DNA of 64,000 nt. Source: Datnioides undecimradiatus (lineage: Eukaryota; Chordata; Actinopteri; Lobotiformes; Datnioididae). The notes beneath the pieces were generated by a model that saw only the letters and a list, made by a program, of their open reading frames with translations, was not told the origin of the DNA and searched no databases. This document shows positions 25,230 through 36,498 of this stretch, one piece after another; the first letter of the stretch is position 1, and the number at the start of each line of letters is the position of its first letter. Location: assembly GCA_008933995.1 (NCBI GenBank), contig WARS01000065.1, forward strand, positions 434,001 through 498,000, read 5' to 3'. The position numbers were made by a program, and so were the translations under genes.

Positions 25230-25682
25230 ATGACAGAGCCACGCAACCCAGGTATGTCCTCTATCCCTCAGACAACGCCTGTACACACTGACTCCACCCC
25301 TCCGGCTGTAGAGATGGACCCAGTGGAGTACACGCTTAGGAAGCGCCTCCCCCGGAAGCTCCCAAAGAGACGTAACGACGTCTACGTCAACATGAAGACT
25401 GATTTCCGTGCTCAGCTAGCGCGCTGTCAGAAGCTGCTTGAAGGTGGGGGTCACAGGGAGATCTGCGTCCACGGTCTGGGCCTGGCCATCAACAGGGCTA
25501 TCAACATCGCACTCCAGCTACAGGCCAGCAGCCAGGGGGCGCTGCAGCTGGCAGCCAACACCTCCACGGTGGAGCTCGTGGACGATCTGGAGCCTGAAGA
25601 TCCCGATGAAGCCGGGGAACCCATGACGCGAACACGCAATAACTCGGCTATTCATATTAAGGTTTTCTACCCTGACCCTTAG
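25230..25682 (+). CDS. pop7: ribonuclease P/MRP protein subunit p20 (Rpp20)
   Basis: A complete 150-residue protein in one coding exon; an acceptor AG at 25176-25177 lies just upstream. Rpp20 is an Alba-fold subunit that pairs with Rpp25 and binds the P3 stem of RNase P and RNase MRP RNAs in the nucleolus, for 5' processing of tRNA and pre-rRNA. The diagnostic stretches are DPVEYTLRKRLP, RRNDVYVNMKTDF, AQLARCQKLL, HGLGLAINRAINIALQLQA, AANTSTVELVDDLEPE and RNNSAIHIKVF, all nearly identical to mammalian POP7. The start at 25230 has A at -3; a second in-frame ATG is at codon 9. The N terminus is about 15 residues longer than in human and not conserved. Its neighbour epo is convergent, as expected from the human 7q22.1 block. 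Confidence 0.97.
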   Translation: MTEPRNPGMSSIPQTTPVHTDSTPPAVEMDPVEYTLRKRLPRKLPKRRNDVYVNMKTDFRAQLARCQKLLEGGGHREICVHGLGLAINRAINIALQLQASSQGALQLAANTSTVELVDDLEPEDPDEAGEPMTRTRNNSAIHIKVFYPDP

Positions 25683-26230
25683 TGACCTGAAAAGAGGCGT
25701 TGAGAAGAGATTCCCTGTTAGTCCCATTTCCCACCCAAAAAGCCAGTAGATGGACGGGAACTTTGTTTTCTGGTGGGACAATGCGTGCAAAAACCTATAA
25801 GTGCAGTACCACAGGACTGCGAACTGGAGCACATGGCATACAGTGTGTTTGCTGTGCGTTTGTCACTGAGCTGTGTTGGAATACTCAAATCGGGACAACC
25901 TTAGTTGATGTGTTTCGCTCTTTTGTCATGTGATGATTGTTACTGTTCTTCCTTTTTTGCTTTGCTTGTCTTGAAGCAGCAGTGTTTGCAAGGTGAAACC
26001 TCAGTGTAATTCAATAATTGTCTACGTGGCTGTGCCAAATGTAAATCTGATATAAAGTGTCTTTAATTTTAAGGTCAATGAGTCTGCACAAGTGTTTAGT
26101 TTCATGTCTGTATGTTTTGAAAGGTAAAAAAGATGAGGCAGACTGCGGTATCCTGTATTATAATTCCAAACAGGTGTTGTTGAAGTTAATGTCCACTAGA
26201 TGTCAGTAGTCTATTAAAGTTTGGGTTCAA
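25683..26230 (+). other. pop7: pop7 3' UTR
   Basis: Non-coding sequence after the pop7 stop (TAG 25680-25682). The nearest reasonable poly(A) signal I see is ATTAAA at 26213-26218. Confidence 0.4.
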
Positions 26231-27892
26231 ACTCTTGCCCTGCTGGCGGTGTTTCTGTTCAACATCAATAATGGACAGTTTGCAGAGAAGACGATGTGTT
26301 TTCAGTTTCTTGACAAAAGTAAAACTAATTAGCTGAACTGTATCTTTGAAGATCGTCTCGGCACCAAGGGCAGGATAATTTGATCTGGATGTTCTTTGAA
26401 TGACGGACACTCATCAGACCAGTACGGTCTGTGATAGCAGCCTGTATTCAGAGTGAGCAAGACAAAGATAATGAATGAAATGGACAGACTTCCCCTTGTT
26501 GTGTTTCCATCTATCTTTTCTTCATCCAAGAATAATATTTTGTATTTAAATAGCAAATTATACAGTGATGGGACAATACAACACGAAAACAACAGGAAAG
26601 AAAACGTGCAAACATCTTGCACTCGCACAACAAGACTCAAAAATACGGAAAAAAACAAGGAAGAACACTTAACTAGTCAGAAATAGTTTTTATAGAGAGC
26701 CTCGGGTTCCCAGGACTAACTGATTGCCTGCCTGCTGTTTGATGACGAACAATGGAGGGAGGGAAGAGACGGTGTTAGCGTCAATTACAGGCTCACAGGA
26801 TGTTAATTGTAAAAGCCAAACAGCATTTTCCCAGGCAGTGGAGCTATCAGTGTGCAGAGACTGGTTGAGTGTTGGTTTGGCAGCAACAAAAACACAGATG
26901 ACAGAAAACAGCTTCACAGTTCTCATGTAACCCTCCTGACTGACCCCTTGCTCCCTCTCTCACTGTAACTGAACCTCCGTATTCACGTTTGTCCTTTGCT
27001 TTGTTGTTTGGATGGAACGTGCAATGTGAAACTACTTACAGCTAGTCGGGCATAAACATTCTTTATCAAAAAGAGAGAGAGCAGCGTGCCATTGCGAATG
27101 ATGTCAACAAACAGCTTTGCAAATGGTGTTCAGTGTTACACTAGAGACCGGACTAAACCGAACTAAAATCTTAAAGATCCGACACTAAAAAATACAAAGA
27201 CTGGTGCTTAAAAGTAGAAAATCTGTATAAATAGTAAGTACACGACTCTTAAAAATATATTAAAATATTCATTGACAAAAATCCAAGAGAAGAGACTGTT
27301 TCAGTAAGGCGTAACTGAAAAATGGCTTGTGGGGTGAGGCCTCATTCATTTTTGCCTTTTTTCCAATAGAATTGGAAATGGATGCTCTGTCGCAACCTAA
27401 CAGTCCTCCAATTTCCAGGTGCAATCAATATTTTCTGGGTGTTTCACTCCACATTTCACTCTAAAGAGGTGATCGTAAGGGGTCAAACTCACTGGAGACA
27501 GGCACACATACACACTACGCACAGATTTGTACTTGCAGTCCTGACTCGCGCACACAAAAGTACATCCACACACAAAGTGCAAGAGAGTGCCGGTAGAACA
27601 GCTACTGGAGCAGTGCTTCCCATAGGCCTCATTTTGGTCAGTGTGTGCTTCACCAAGTCCATGTTTCACATCTACATTACAAGGTGCAGTTGTCTCCTGT
27701 CCATCCAAAGCCTAGTTGGGACTGTACTTTCCTTTCAGCTTCCTCCCCATATGTGAGGATGGCTGTATCCTTCTCTCTCTGTCTCTCCATCCGCCTCCAA
27801 CAGCCAGCGTGCAGGTCAGCAGTGTCAAGTCCCTCCTCTTTGCCTTCGGAAACACAAATTAGCTTCGCCTGGAGTCGGGGGGGATCAGACGA
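26231..27892. other. intergenic region between pop7 and epo; includes the epo 3' flank
   Basis: The genes converge here. The region nearest 27892 must hold the epo 3' UTR, but I saw no canonical poly(A) hexamer on the minus strand. Two hypoxia-response cores are present: ACGTG at 27017-27021 (+) and its complement CACGT at 26984-26988. No other gene is supported. Confidence 0.5.
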
Positions 27893-30800
27893 TCAGCTGA
27901 CATCTTGCTGACAAGCTTGCGCGTCCAAAAGTAGGAGGCGCACTTTGCCTCGCAGGAAGTTGACATGGACCTGGAGCAAATCCGTCGCAGAGGACACCCT
28001 CCATGTGCCCTCAAGACCCACTGCACTTGCTGGTGGGGTATATTCCTGAAAGAGAATACAAAGACGCATGTGGGGTATTGTATGAACTTAGAAGATTGCT
28101 GCAGTCTTTTAGTGTTTTCCTCCTCTTTTGATAAAATTGCAAAAGCCTGCCCTGCAACATACTACTTTGTAGAAGTAAGCAAATCCACAGGAATTAGCCT
28201 TTCACTTTCATGGTCCTTAGGCGTATAACGCTAAAACCTCAGACAACCACATAATCCCACTGTTGCAATCTTATCTTTTCTTGGAAAGTACTGAAAATGG
28301 CCTGAAAACTTGTCACCTTTCCCGGCTTGATAAACAAAATGTGTTTTGGTTTCCATGTGCGAGCTATTCCCACTTTAAAGTGATGAAGCTTTCATTTTTG
28401 TGAAACCTTGAAGCCTGGACACGGGCTGCCCGTTCAGCTCTATTTTGTTTGTCCGGGAGGCCTCGGCTCAGACCCCAATCACTTCAAAGGCTGTGTTAGC
28501 TCAGCAGTTGAAGAACAAGTTTGCACAGCAGCTTCAATGCCTGCAGCCTCATCACGGAAGGCTTACGGTTACACTTCTAGAGAATGTCCCATGACATCCC
28601 TCAGTTTCTCCATTACTGGTGAAAACACCATTAGTTCATTAAAAGAAATTCAACCTGAGCTCAAGTATGAGCACTTTATCGTAAATAGAAGGCAAAAACC
28701 ACATCGGCTGCAATTACCTGGGCCATTTCCTCTTAAATATAATCAAATTGGATGGACAAGTCTTAGCTAAAAGTGTATTTAATGACTAAATAAGGTGGTA
28801 AGATGATATTCACAGAATCCAGTAAACTTTTGTAAAACATGGGCCTGCGTTGGGTTCTGAGCTGATGATTTAACTGTGCTGCTTTTTCAAGTTATTCCTC
28901 TGCTGCGCTTTTACATAATAGTAATTTGATTGTGCTTTTTTTTCTACTGTTAATGTGACATAAGGTGCAGGTGTTTCCTGGTTTGTACCTCGGAGCCTGC
29001 TGTAACTCACCTGGATGTTGAGGCTGCGTAGCACAGCATTGATGCTGAGCAGGTTGCTGATGGAGTTATCTATGTGGCTGTGCAGTGCTGTATTGGTGAC
29101 TGAGGTCCGTAGCGTGCTGAGGGCGTGTTGTAAGAGCCATAAGCCAGATTGCACTTCTTGTGCTTGCTCCAATGCCTTGGTTAGAAAAAACAAAGATACA
29201 GAAGGCATTGGAGATGTTTCATTATGGATGTGATAAGGAGCAAAGGAAACTACATTACTCAGTAAATGTTTGTGAACTTGGACCACGCGTTACAGTGTCT
29301 AAATCGGTTTTAACATTTCACTTACATTTTTCTTATCCCAGACCTCAAATTCAACTCTGGTTTGTGGAACAGTGACAGACTCTGACAGGGTACATCCTTC
29401 TCGGCATGACTTCTAAGAAAACCAGAAGGTAACAGCGTTAGAGTTCGCAGTACTTTAATATAATGGTGCATAAATGTTCAGCATGGGTGATTCCAGCACT
29501 GCAGTCTCTCTGTTGCGCCCGCTTCCAGATCTGATAGCATGCGTGCATGTTCCTCTCACCATAGCAACTTCTGCGTCTCGCGCCTCCTTAATGAAATGGT
29601 TCAGGACCCTCAGGTCACAGATTGGCCTCAGCGGGGACGGTAGGCCTGGCCGGGTCCACTCCAACACTATCAACAGCAAGGCAAGCAGTCCTGTTGTCAT
29701 AGATACAAAGAGATATTCAGCCAAAGGCTGCTGGGATAAGGAAACTGACCAAGAACACGCCAATTTATAGCAAATAAGCAGCAGCAGTAAAACAAAAGAC
29801 CCCTTTTTATTCATGTGGACTAACTAAGTCATGAATATGGACTTGCACAAAGAGCTTTGTGCATCTTTGCCTGAAGGTTGTGGTTGTGGGTGGCTGCAGC
29901 TCAGAGGTAGAGCGGGTTGTCCACCTATCAGAAGGGAGGCAGCTCGATCCCTGGCTCCTCCAGGCTGCATGCTGAAGTGTCCTTGGGCAAGACACTGAAC
30001 CCCATATTGCTGCTGATGCTGCGTCATCAGTGTGTGACTATGTTGGATTCCTACGTTTTGTTTTGTGTGAATGCTGACTTGTAATGTGAAGCACTTTGAG
30101 TGGTCAGAAGACTAGAAAAGTGCTATATAGGTATTGTCCATTGACCATTTACCAAATCCTGTCACTTTACCTTCTGTCTCATCTGTCTTACTTCAATGCA
30201 CTTCCAGTTTCTCTCATTACTCATACAAACCCCTCAAATTCCTTTCTTTCGTGAACTTTAGATGGGCAAGAGATGACTGATCTTTTTTTTTGCAGAACAG
30301 GCACTCCCATTGTTTCCCCTTGTTTGCATGAGTGTTGGTAGAGCTTCAACAACTATCAAACTGTTTTGGAGAAGACAGCATCAATACCCATACTGTAATG
30401 ATAATCGCACTTCGTGGATTTCATTGGGTAAGATCCTTCTGAACAAATGTTATCCTAGAGGTACACATACCATTTCTAGCCTGCCTTGAACAAAGTCTTG
30501 ATTCAGATAACAATAATCATACCTTTGATGACTCATACAGTTATACAAGGGAGAGCTATTCTACTTCTTCCCTGTGAGAGATTAAGCAGCCATTAAGGTC
30601 ACCTCAGTTTTAGCTACAGGGAAGGGAAAAGTCCAGATTTGTCTACCTTTTCCGAGAGTTAAAGCAGTTCCCCCTCTGACAGCTGTGATAGCCATGACTA
30701 GAGGACATGGGATGACCTTCTGAAATCAACTGTACCGTTAAAGATGAAATTTGTTCGACTTCTACCCATTCCACCATCAACTGAAAACCAGCCATGCATT

Positions 30801-33800
30801 TTCTCAAGGTAATGTGAAAAGCAAATCAAGGAACCCACGTATGATTTATCTTTCTTTGCATTTTAAATGCATGAAAACCTCAAGACCTCTGCAACAACTG
30901 TATCCTTTGTTACGCATCTACCATTCTCATCTAATGACGTCAGTCGAGGGCCTTTCAACCTTATATATGTAAAAATATGTTTCCTGACTCTTTGATGCAG
31001 CTCATGTATGGTCTGCCAAGACCCTCAGGTATATCATTTTGATACAGTATTTTATATTTACATTCAATCAACTCCCACCAGTGATGTCTTATGACCTCTT
31101 TAGATCCGGAGCCTATCAGACCTCCGAGTATGTATGAGAACAAATATTGATGTTTGAGGTTGATGGTGAGGTCAGAGGTCTGAGTCAGTTCTAAAACTAT
31201 ACCCTGTGAGTTGCTAGCCGTACTGTGCCTTGCTTGCATTTATTACTGTAGATATTTTTGGGGGGAAGTTTCATGTCAAATCAGTATGATTCAGCATGAT
31301 AAAGCAGCCTCTCTTTGATTTGGTTTCATTCTTGCATATGACACCTAAAAAACCATGTGATATTCTGGATTTTATCCTGCAGATAGCATGACAATGCAGA
31401 AATGAGTGTTTCCTTGTTTAACCCATATTTAGAACACAGCAGTTCTATATTTGGGCCATTAGTCAGCATTATTCAGAAATGCTGATATTCTAACATTTCT
31501 CACTTGCCGTTAAAGAGACCCCTAACAGCCAACGAAAGCACACTCTAAACTCTATGGATACACTTGGCAATGAGAGCGGTTCTAGTGTTGTGGGTCATGT
31601 GGGCATCCAACCTCGTTCCCCTGTGCCACATGCTGAATGCACTCTTTCACAGCAGCCTGGATGTGTGACGCAGGAGGATGACAGAAAATACAGATGATCT
31701 TCCCACTCAGACAGGTCAGGTACGGGCTAGATTAAGTTCCCAGACTCGCAAACAACTAGCACAAATTGAACTGCAACGCAAAAACGATTACACTAATATT
31801 GCAGGTTTGTTACTTTACCAGTGAGGAATAATAAGAAATCACGTCAAGAATTAAAATACCGTCTGTAGAAGTACATCGGCAGCGGTCCTTTAAGAGGTCA
31901 ACAGTATAATCAGCTTAACCTCTATGTCCCCTTTTCTGTGATTCCAGCGTCATAGAGGAGATTGTCTATGACACGTAGGATCAGTGTGTGTCTATAAAAC
32001 TGGACATTTGACTCACACCACCCCCATGTTTCATAGAAACCCAGGGTCAACACTGTATGTACATAGTGGTGCACAGTGTCCCGCAGCTTCACAACCAACT
32101 AATTGCTCCATGCGCATTAGTAACAGTAAAGCAGTATTGCGCCTTCCTCCCAGGAGCAAGCACTTATAATCCCTGTAGACTCCAGTTAATATGGACTCAC
32201 GTTCACCAAGAGGTGCACAGGAATAGTGTCACCAGGTGTGCAGTATTCACTAGTGCTCACATAAGTGCATTTTCAGAGAGTCATTCAGGGCCTCATTGAC
32301 AATTCTCATACAAGATGTACATACAAGATGTAAACATGGCAGGAAATGAACACTGATTGGGACTAATTACAAAGTATTTCACACAAGGAATAAATCTGAC
32401 TCCGCCAGGCCTGTTTTCATCCTGTTGGCTGCTCCACTTTACTGGTAAATTTACTGGAACACTTTTGTATAATTTGTCCACTTCATAGTAAAACTTTAAC
32501 TCTTTGTGCATATGGTCTTTTTTCAGACCTCCTTCAAGCCCAGAACAACTTCAGTGGTCCCAAGTTTGCTTAACATAGACCAAGTTATATAGCTGTTTCA
32601 GCGGCGCAGTGATGTCTGCACGGACAAACTAACGGCACTCCTTTCCATTCACCCTGACACTTGTCATTTTCCAAAACGTGGCCACTTTGTTAAATAAGTG
32701 TGTGTGACTCAGCTTGAGTATTATCTGTGACCCTTTCACCTCCGCCATTGCCTACGTGAGAATGCATCAATCTAAACTGTGTGTACACACATTCTCCCTC
32801 TCTCGCTCTCTCTTTCTCTGTCTCTCCTCACCAAGGTGGTGGAATTTGCAGTCCAGGACTGGGGCCAAACTAAAAGTTAACAGCTTTGTCTGCCAACATC
32901 AGCTGCCAAAACCATGTTGCTATTTTAAATTGGAAGCAGTAGTCCACAAGTGGCAGTGCTTTGGATAAAGGCGAGCTCGACTCCAGGTATGTGACAGAAG
33001 CTTTGGAAAGGTGGCCGGATGCTCACGTGAGATGATGCCTTCGACATGTGCTATTTCAGATAACCCTGTCAAACAGGTGCACAGAAAGAAGGCCTCAGCA
33101 ATTTCAACCAACTAATCGGCATGGGCATGCTATTTAAAGTGCACCTCGGTGATGGGACGGTTGCTTTTGAATGCTTTGCAGCCTCCTCTCGGTTTCGAAC
33201 GGGTCTTCCCCATGACAAAGTGCAGAGTTGTAAATAAGCAGCTATCGGATGACACGGGTGTGACATCATTTCCTGCACGGCTTTGCTGGAATCCCTTATA
33301 GCGGTCAGCCTTTGATAACCTTTTGCTCGTTTCTGCTGACATTAGTATGTGACGGCCAGGGCCAAAAACTGCACGTTCAGCTTTCGCATTCGCTGCCCTT
33401 AACTTTCCAGTCTGCTGTGTCATGCTAGAGAAGAATGACTGAAGCAGCTTTAACCCTGTGAACGAGACAGAGGACAAGACCATTTTATCTGCTGTGGCTC
33501 ACCGTAACATAAGATACCACATCTTCAGGATTAGTGGGAATCAAACCAACAGCTCCAACAGAGTTAGTGCCTTGCTTATCTCAGTACATGATATCTTGAA
33601 TCAACTTCAAATAGATTCTTTTTGACTGAATAGTGCCCATTGTTAGGAGTTCATTGTTCATCATCTGATAGCAATTTGGCTCCAGGTAGAGGTCTTTAAT
33701 ATCTTAAATGATTAACCGCTAATGAGTGGATTATAGTTTTGCAGCATAGCCTAATGTACAGCAGCCTTCTAGGAAGTGGCATTACACAATCTATTTCCAT

Positions 33801-34541
33801 GAACTGTGGTGAATAAATACAATCCTGAAGCATACAGAAATAGAGCATACTAGATGTGGAGTTTGGCACAGCACCAAAGGAAAAAAAACAGGCATAAATA
33901 CTGAAAGAACCGCCGAGAGGCCTTAAATACTCTCAAGATACAGACACGCTACGCCCATGTATCATCAACGTGATAAACATGCTGTAAAATACTGAGCACA
34001 CGGGTCTGATGCAGCGCACGGTTAACGCACACAAAGCCACGCACCAGAGCAGATCATATTTCAAGCGCTCTTACCTCTACCCGTTTTCTGCAACATTCGC
34101 AAACAGGTGCCGCATCTTTTAAAAACATCGTGAAAGGATTAAATCTGTGCACACGCTTCCCGACTCAAGTTACAGGCACCAGCCAAATCCAAGCAAGTCC
34201 AACATAGAACCAAGTGCGCTGGTCCCAGCGCTAGTCCGGCCGGCGTGTAGGTCCGCGTCAAAAAGATCTGTGCTGCTGGTGAGAGCGGTCACCTACCAGA
34301 CTTTGCATCACCGCTCAGCTTTGGCAAAACCTTTTATTTACCTCCCCTAAGGATATAGCGATAACGTGATAGCCCGCAACCACGGGGACGCGCCTTTTTA
34401 CGCACCACGGTGAGCGATTAAACATCAACCCAAGCATGCAGTCCCCCTTTGCGTAAAGCATGAAAATAGACTAACTACTAAAGCCAGTGTACAGAGAAAA
34501 AAATCATGAAGGCATGTCCATAACTCACTGGGAAACTCCAT
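27893..34541 (-). CDS. epo: erythropoietin
   Basis: The complete gene has five exons: 34541-34529 (MEFP plus one base), 29690-29560, 29412-29326, 29175-29011 and 28045-27893, giving 182 residues. The 13-nt first coding exon and 87-nt third exon equal the human EPO exon sizes. Epo is the secreted four-helix cytokine that drives red-cell production through the Epo receptor. The protein starts with a hydrophobic signal peptide (LLALLLIVLEW), then SPLRPICDLRVLNHFIKEA (helix A), KSCREGCTLSESVTVP, EVQSGLWLLQHAL (helix B), SINAVLRSLNIQ (helix C) and LLQVHVNFLRGKVRLLL (helix D), ending CQQDVS. The four Cys (PIC, KSC, EGC, QAC) match the two known disulphides. There is no N-X-S/T sequon, unlike mammalian EPO but like pufferfish Epo. 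Intron 1 is 4.8 kb and carries a SINE. The match to pufferfish Epo is very close, and pop7 next door supports orthology. Confidence 0.97.
29691..34528 (-). other. epo: epo intron 1 (4.8 kb)
   Basis: Long first intron between the 13-nt coding exon 1 (donor gtgagt at 34528-34523) and exon 2 (acceptor ending at 29691). It contains the SINE at 29885-30155 and a pyrimidine tract near 32798-32829. Open frames at 30961-31239, 31984-32299 and 33069-33483 show no splice or family signal. Confidence 0.8.
29885..30155 (+). mobile_element. tRNA-derived SINE (percomorph type)
   Basis: The head has RNA polymerase III promoter boxes: box A-like gctcagaggtagagcggg (29899-29916) and box B-like agctcgatccctgg (29941-29954). 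The body ccttgggcaagacactgaac (29981-30000) and the tail gtcagaagactagaaaagtg followed by ctatataggtattgtccatt are characteristic of a SINE widespread in spiny-rayed fish. It lies in epo intron 1, opposite in orientation to epo. Confidence 0.8.
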
Positions 34542-34660
34542 AGCGGAATCCGCAGAGCCCCTCACAGGGTCCTCGCGGTTTGGCCCATAGGTCCGTCTAT
34601 TGCCCATTAATTGGAAACGAAGCTCTTTTGTGGATCTCCTGCACTTATCCGGTAGGTGTT
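34542..34660 (-). promoter_or_regulatory. epo: epo 5' UTR / proximal promoter with a GATA site
   Basis: Upstream of the epo start (minus strand) no TATA box is visible. GATAAG reads on the minus strand at 34649-34644, about 103 bp before the ATG. Human EPO also has a GATA element in place of a TATA box near the start site. Further upstream, ACGTG (HIF-binding core) occurs at about 35084 and 35146. Position and motif only. Confidence 0.35.
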
Positions 34661-35783
34661 TCTAAAAACTGATCCTGTTTGATTTTTTTATTGATGACTT
34701 TGAAAATAATGTCGCATTGTTTCTATGATGACAATCTAAGCTACCTCCTCCCTTAAGGCGAAAAATGTTTTCTTTCATTGTTATCCAAATAATAGGCAAT
34801 CCCTGTTTAGAAAACATTTGGCCTAAAAAGTAAATACTGTCTCCAAAAAAAGGCCGCGCGGAGACTTCCCATCCATTGTTCGGATGAGTTCCAGAAACGG
34901 TCATTTACAGGATTATACTTTAAAAAACTGATCGTGTAAATATTTATAAAATCAAATGAGCACTTTAGCGCCGGTTATCAGAATCATCTTGTTTTATAAC
35001 GTAAGACCATCACTGACATCTGTCATGTACCAGGAGCCACTCAGTCACCACATGTGGACCCAGTGATGCGACACAATCAGGCTCTGACGTGATTAGTTAC
35101 GTTAAAACTTCTCAGCTGTTGGAGATTTGACTTTTAGATTGAAAATGCGACGTGATCGCGGCAGATCGGGCCGCGTGTGTCCACGCTCGTTGGCGTCTAG
35201 GTGGTCGCGCATCCTCTCACATCTGAAACGCCACCTCAGACGTCACACGCACGCGCTTACAGCTTGTGATCATGCAAAACTTTCACCTGAACGTCTTTAC
35301 CCAGGTGTGTCAAGGTCACGGAAACTAATGTTTTTTTTATAGATTCACAGTATAAAGTGAGTGTATGTTGAGATTGAAGGTAAAACGCGTTGAACTGTGG
35401 AGTGTAGGAAAAGATGAGTCAGGAGACCAATGAGGAGGGACGACAAAGCTGTTAACAGCAGTGTTGATGGTTGATGGTGGGGTAAGACAAAGCAGAGGAC
35501 AGAATAAACATGTGTATGAACCTGTGGACAGGGACAGTAATGGACCATGTCCTATTTTGCAAACCTTTTAGTAAGTTCTAATATGTTCTGATTATTTTAC
35601 TTTATATTCACTTTAAATTGTTCCCACACGTTATTACACATCAGCTGATGTGATCGTGTCAAACTGAGCTGTCTAGTGTTATTGTTTGTGTTTGTTGAGC
35701 TGTAAAGAAGCGCAAGTTAAGCGTTGCAGATGCATGGGTAAAGAACACGAGGAATGATTTTTATGTGTGTGTGGCTTTTGCAG

Positions 35784-36498
35784 TTGCTGCAAAGTGTGAT
35801 GTCCGTCCATCGAATGGAGTTCGGCGACGTGGAGAGACAGGACGAGGAGCATGTTATTGCATATACAGGTAATTACGCTGAACAGAGTACACACAGGTCC
35901 AGTCAGATTCAGCCACTCCCTGCTGCGTTGAACACCAGCTGTGCTGACTGAAATCGGAACAAAGCGGTGGCACAAATGTAAAGGCAAACACGTTAACACG
36001 GTGCACTTACCAAATCTAGTCAATGTTTGAGAAGGCGGTGTGGAGGCAGAACAAACAGTTAAGAATTTGAAGAACATTTGAAACATTATGTCACAATGAA
36101 GCACACCTCAGCAGTTGTTCAAAGTGGCAGTTAAACAGCTCAGAGGCCCTCTTCCTAATACCTGCAATGTGCATGGTACAAAAGAAACCACACACGGGGA
36201 CATTAGTGCCTGAGGACATCAGAAGAGAGACGAGAGCTTGATGATGACGATGATGAAGATGAAGAGTACAGTGACAGTAATCTGATCTGTTGGATCAGGA
36301 TTTTCTCTCTTTAATTGATTTTTAACAAAATCTGATTTTCACTCTCCAGGTTCCTCGCATCACCGGAGTCATTGTGAAGACGCTGTCAGCGCTTCCCTCC
36401 CAGGACCTCTGCTGGACCGTGCTGATCACTCGCAATCATGTTTGACATCAAGTATATGTATTGGTTTCCATCTGTCCAACGTGAAGAGGGAAGTGTAA
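35784..36498 (+). other. weak candidate two-exon small gene or lncRNA
   Basis: A segment bounded by acceptor ttttgcag (ends 35783) and donor ACAG|gtaatt (35868/35869) could join to acceptor actctccag (ends 36349). Reading from ATG 35799 gives 23 codons plus one base, then 49 further codons to TAA at 36498, about 72 residues. The second part begins SSHHRSHCEDAVSASLPGPL. No family is recognised, and the frame could be open by chance. Confidence 0.15.

Noticed and set aside
25518-25832. 104-codon minus frame over pop7
   Set aside because: Antisense shadow of pop7 and its 3' UTR.
29885-29960. A functional tRNA gene
   Set aside because: Box A/B-like sequences are present but belong to the SINE head; no complete cloverleaf was seen.
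29824-29995. Minus frames just upstream of epo exon 2
   Set aside because: They run through the SINE and are not connected to epo by splice sites.
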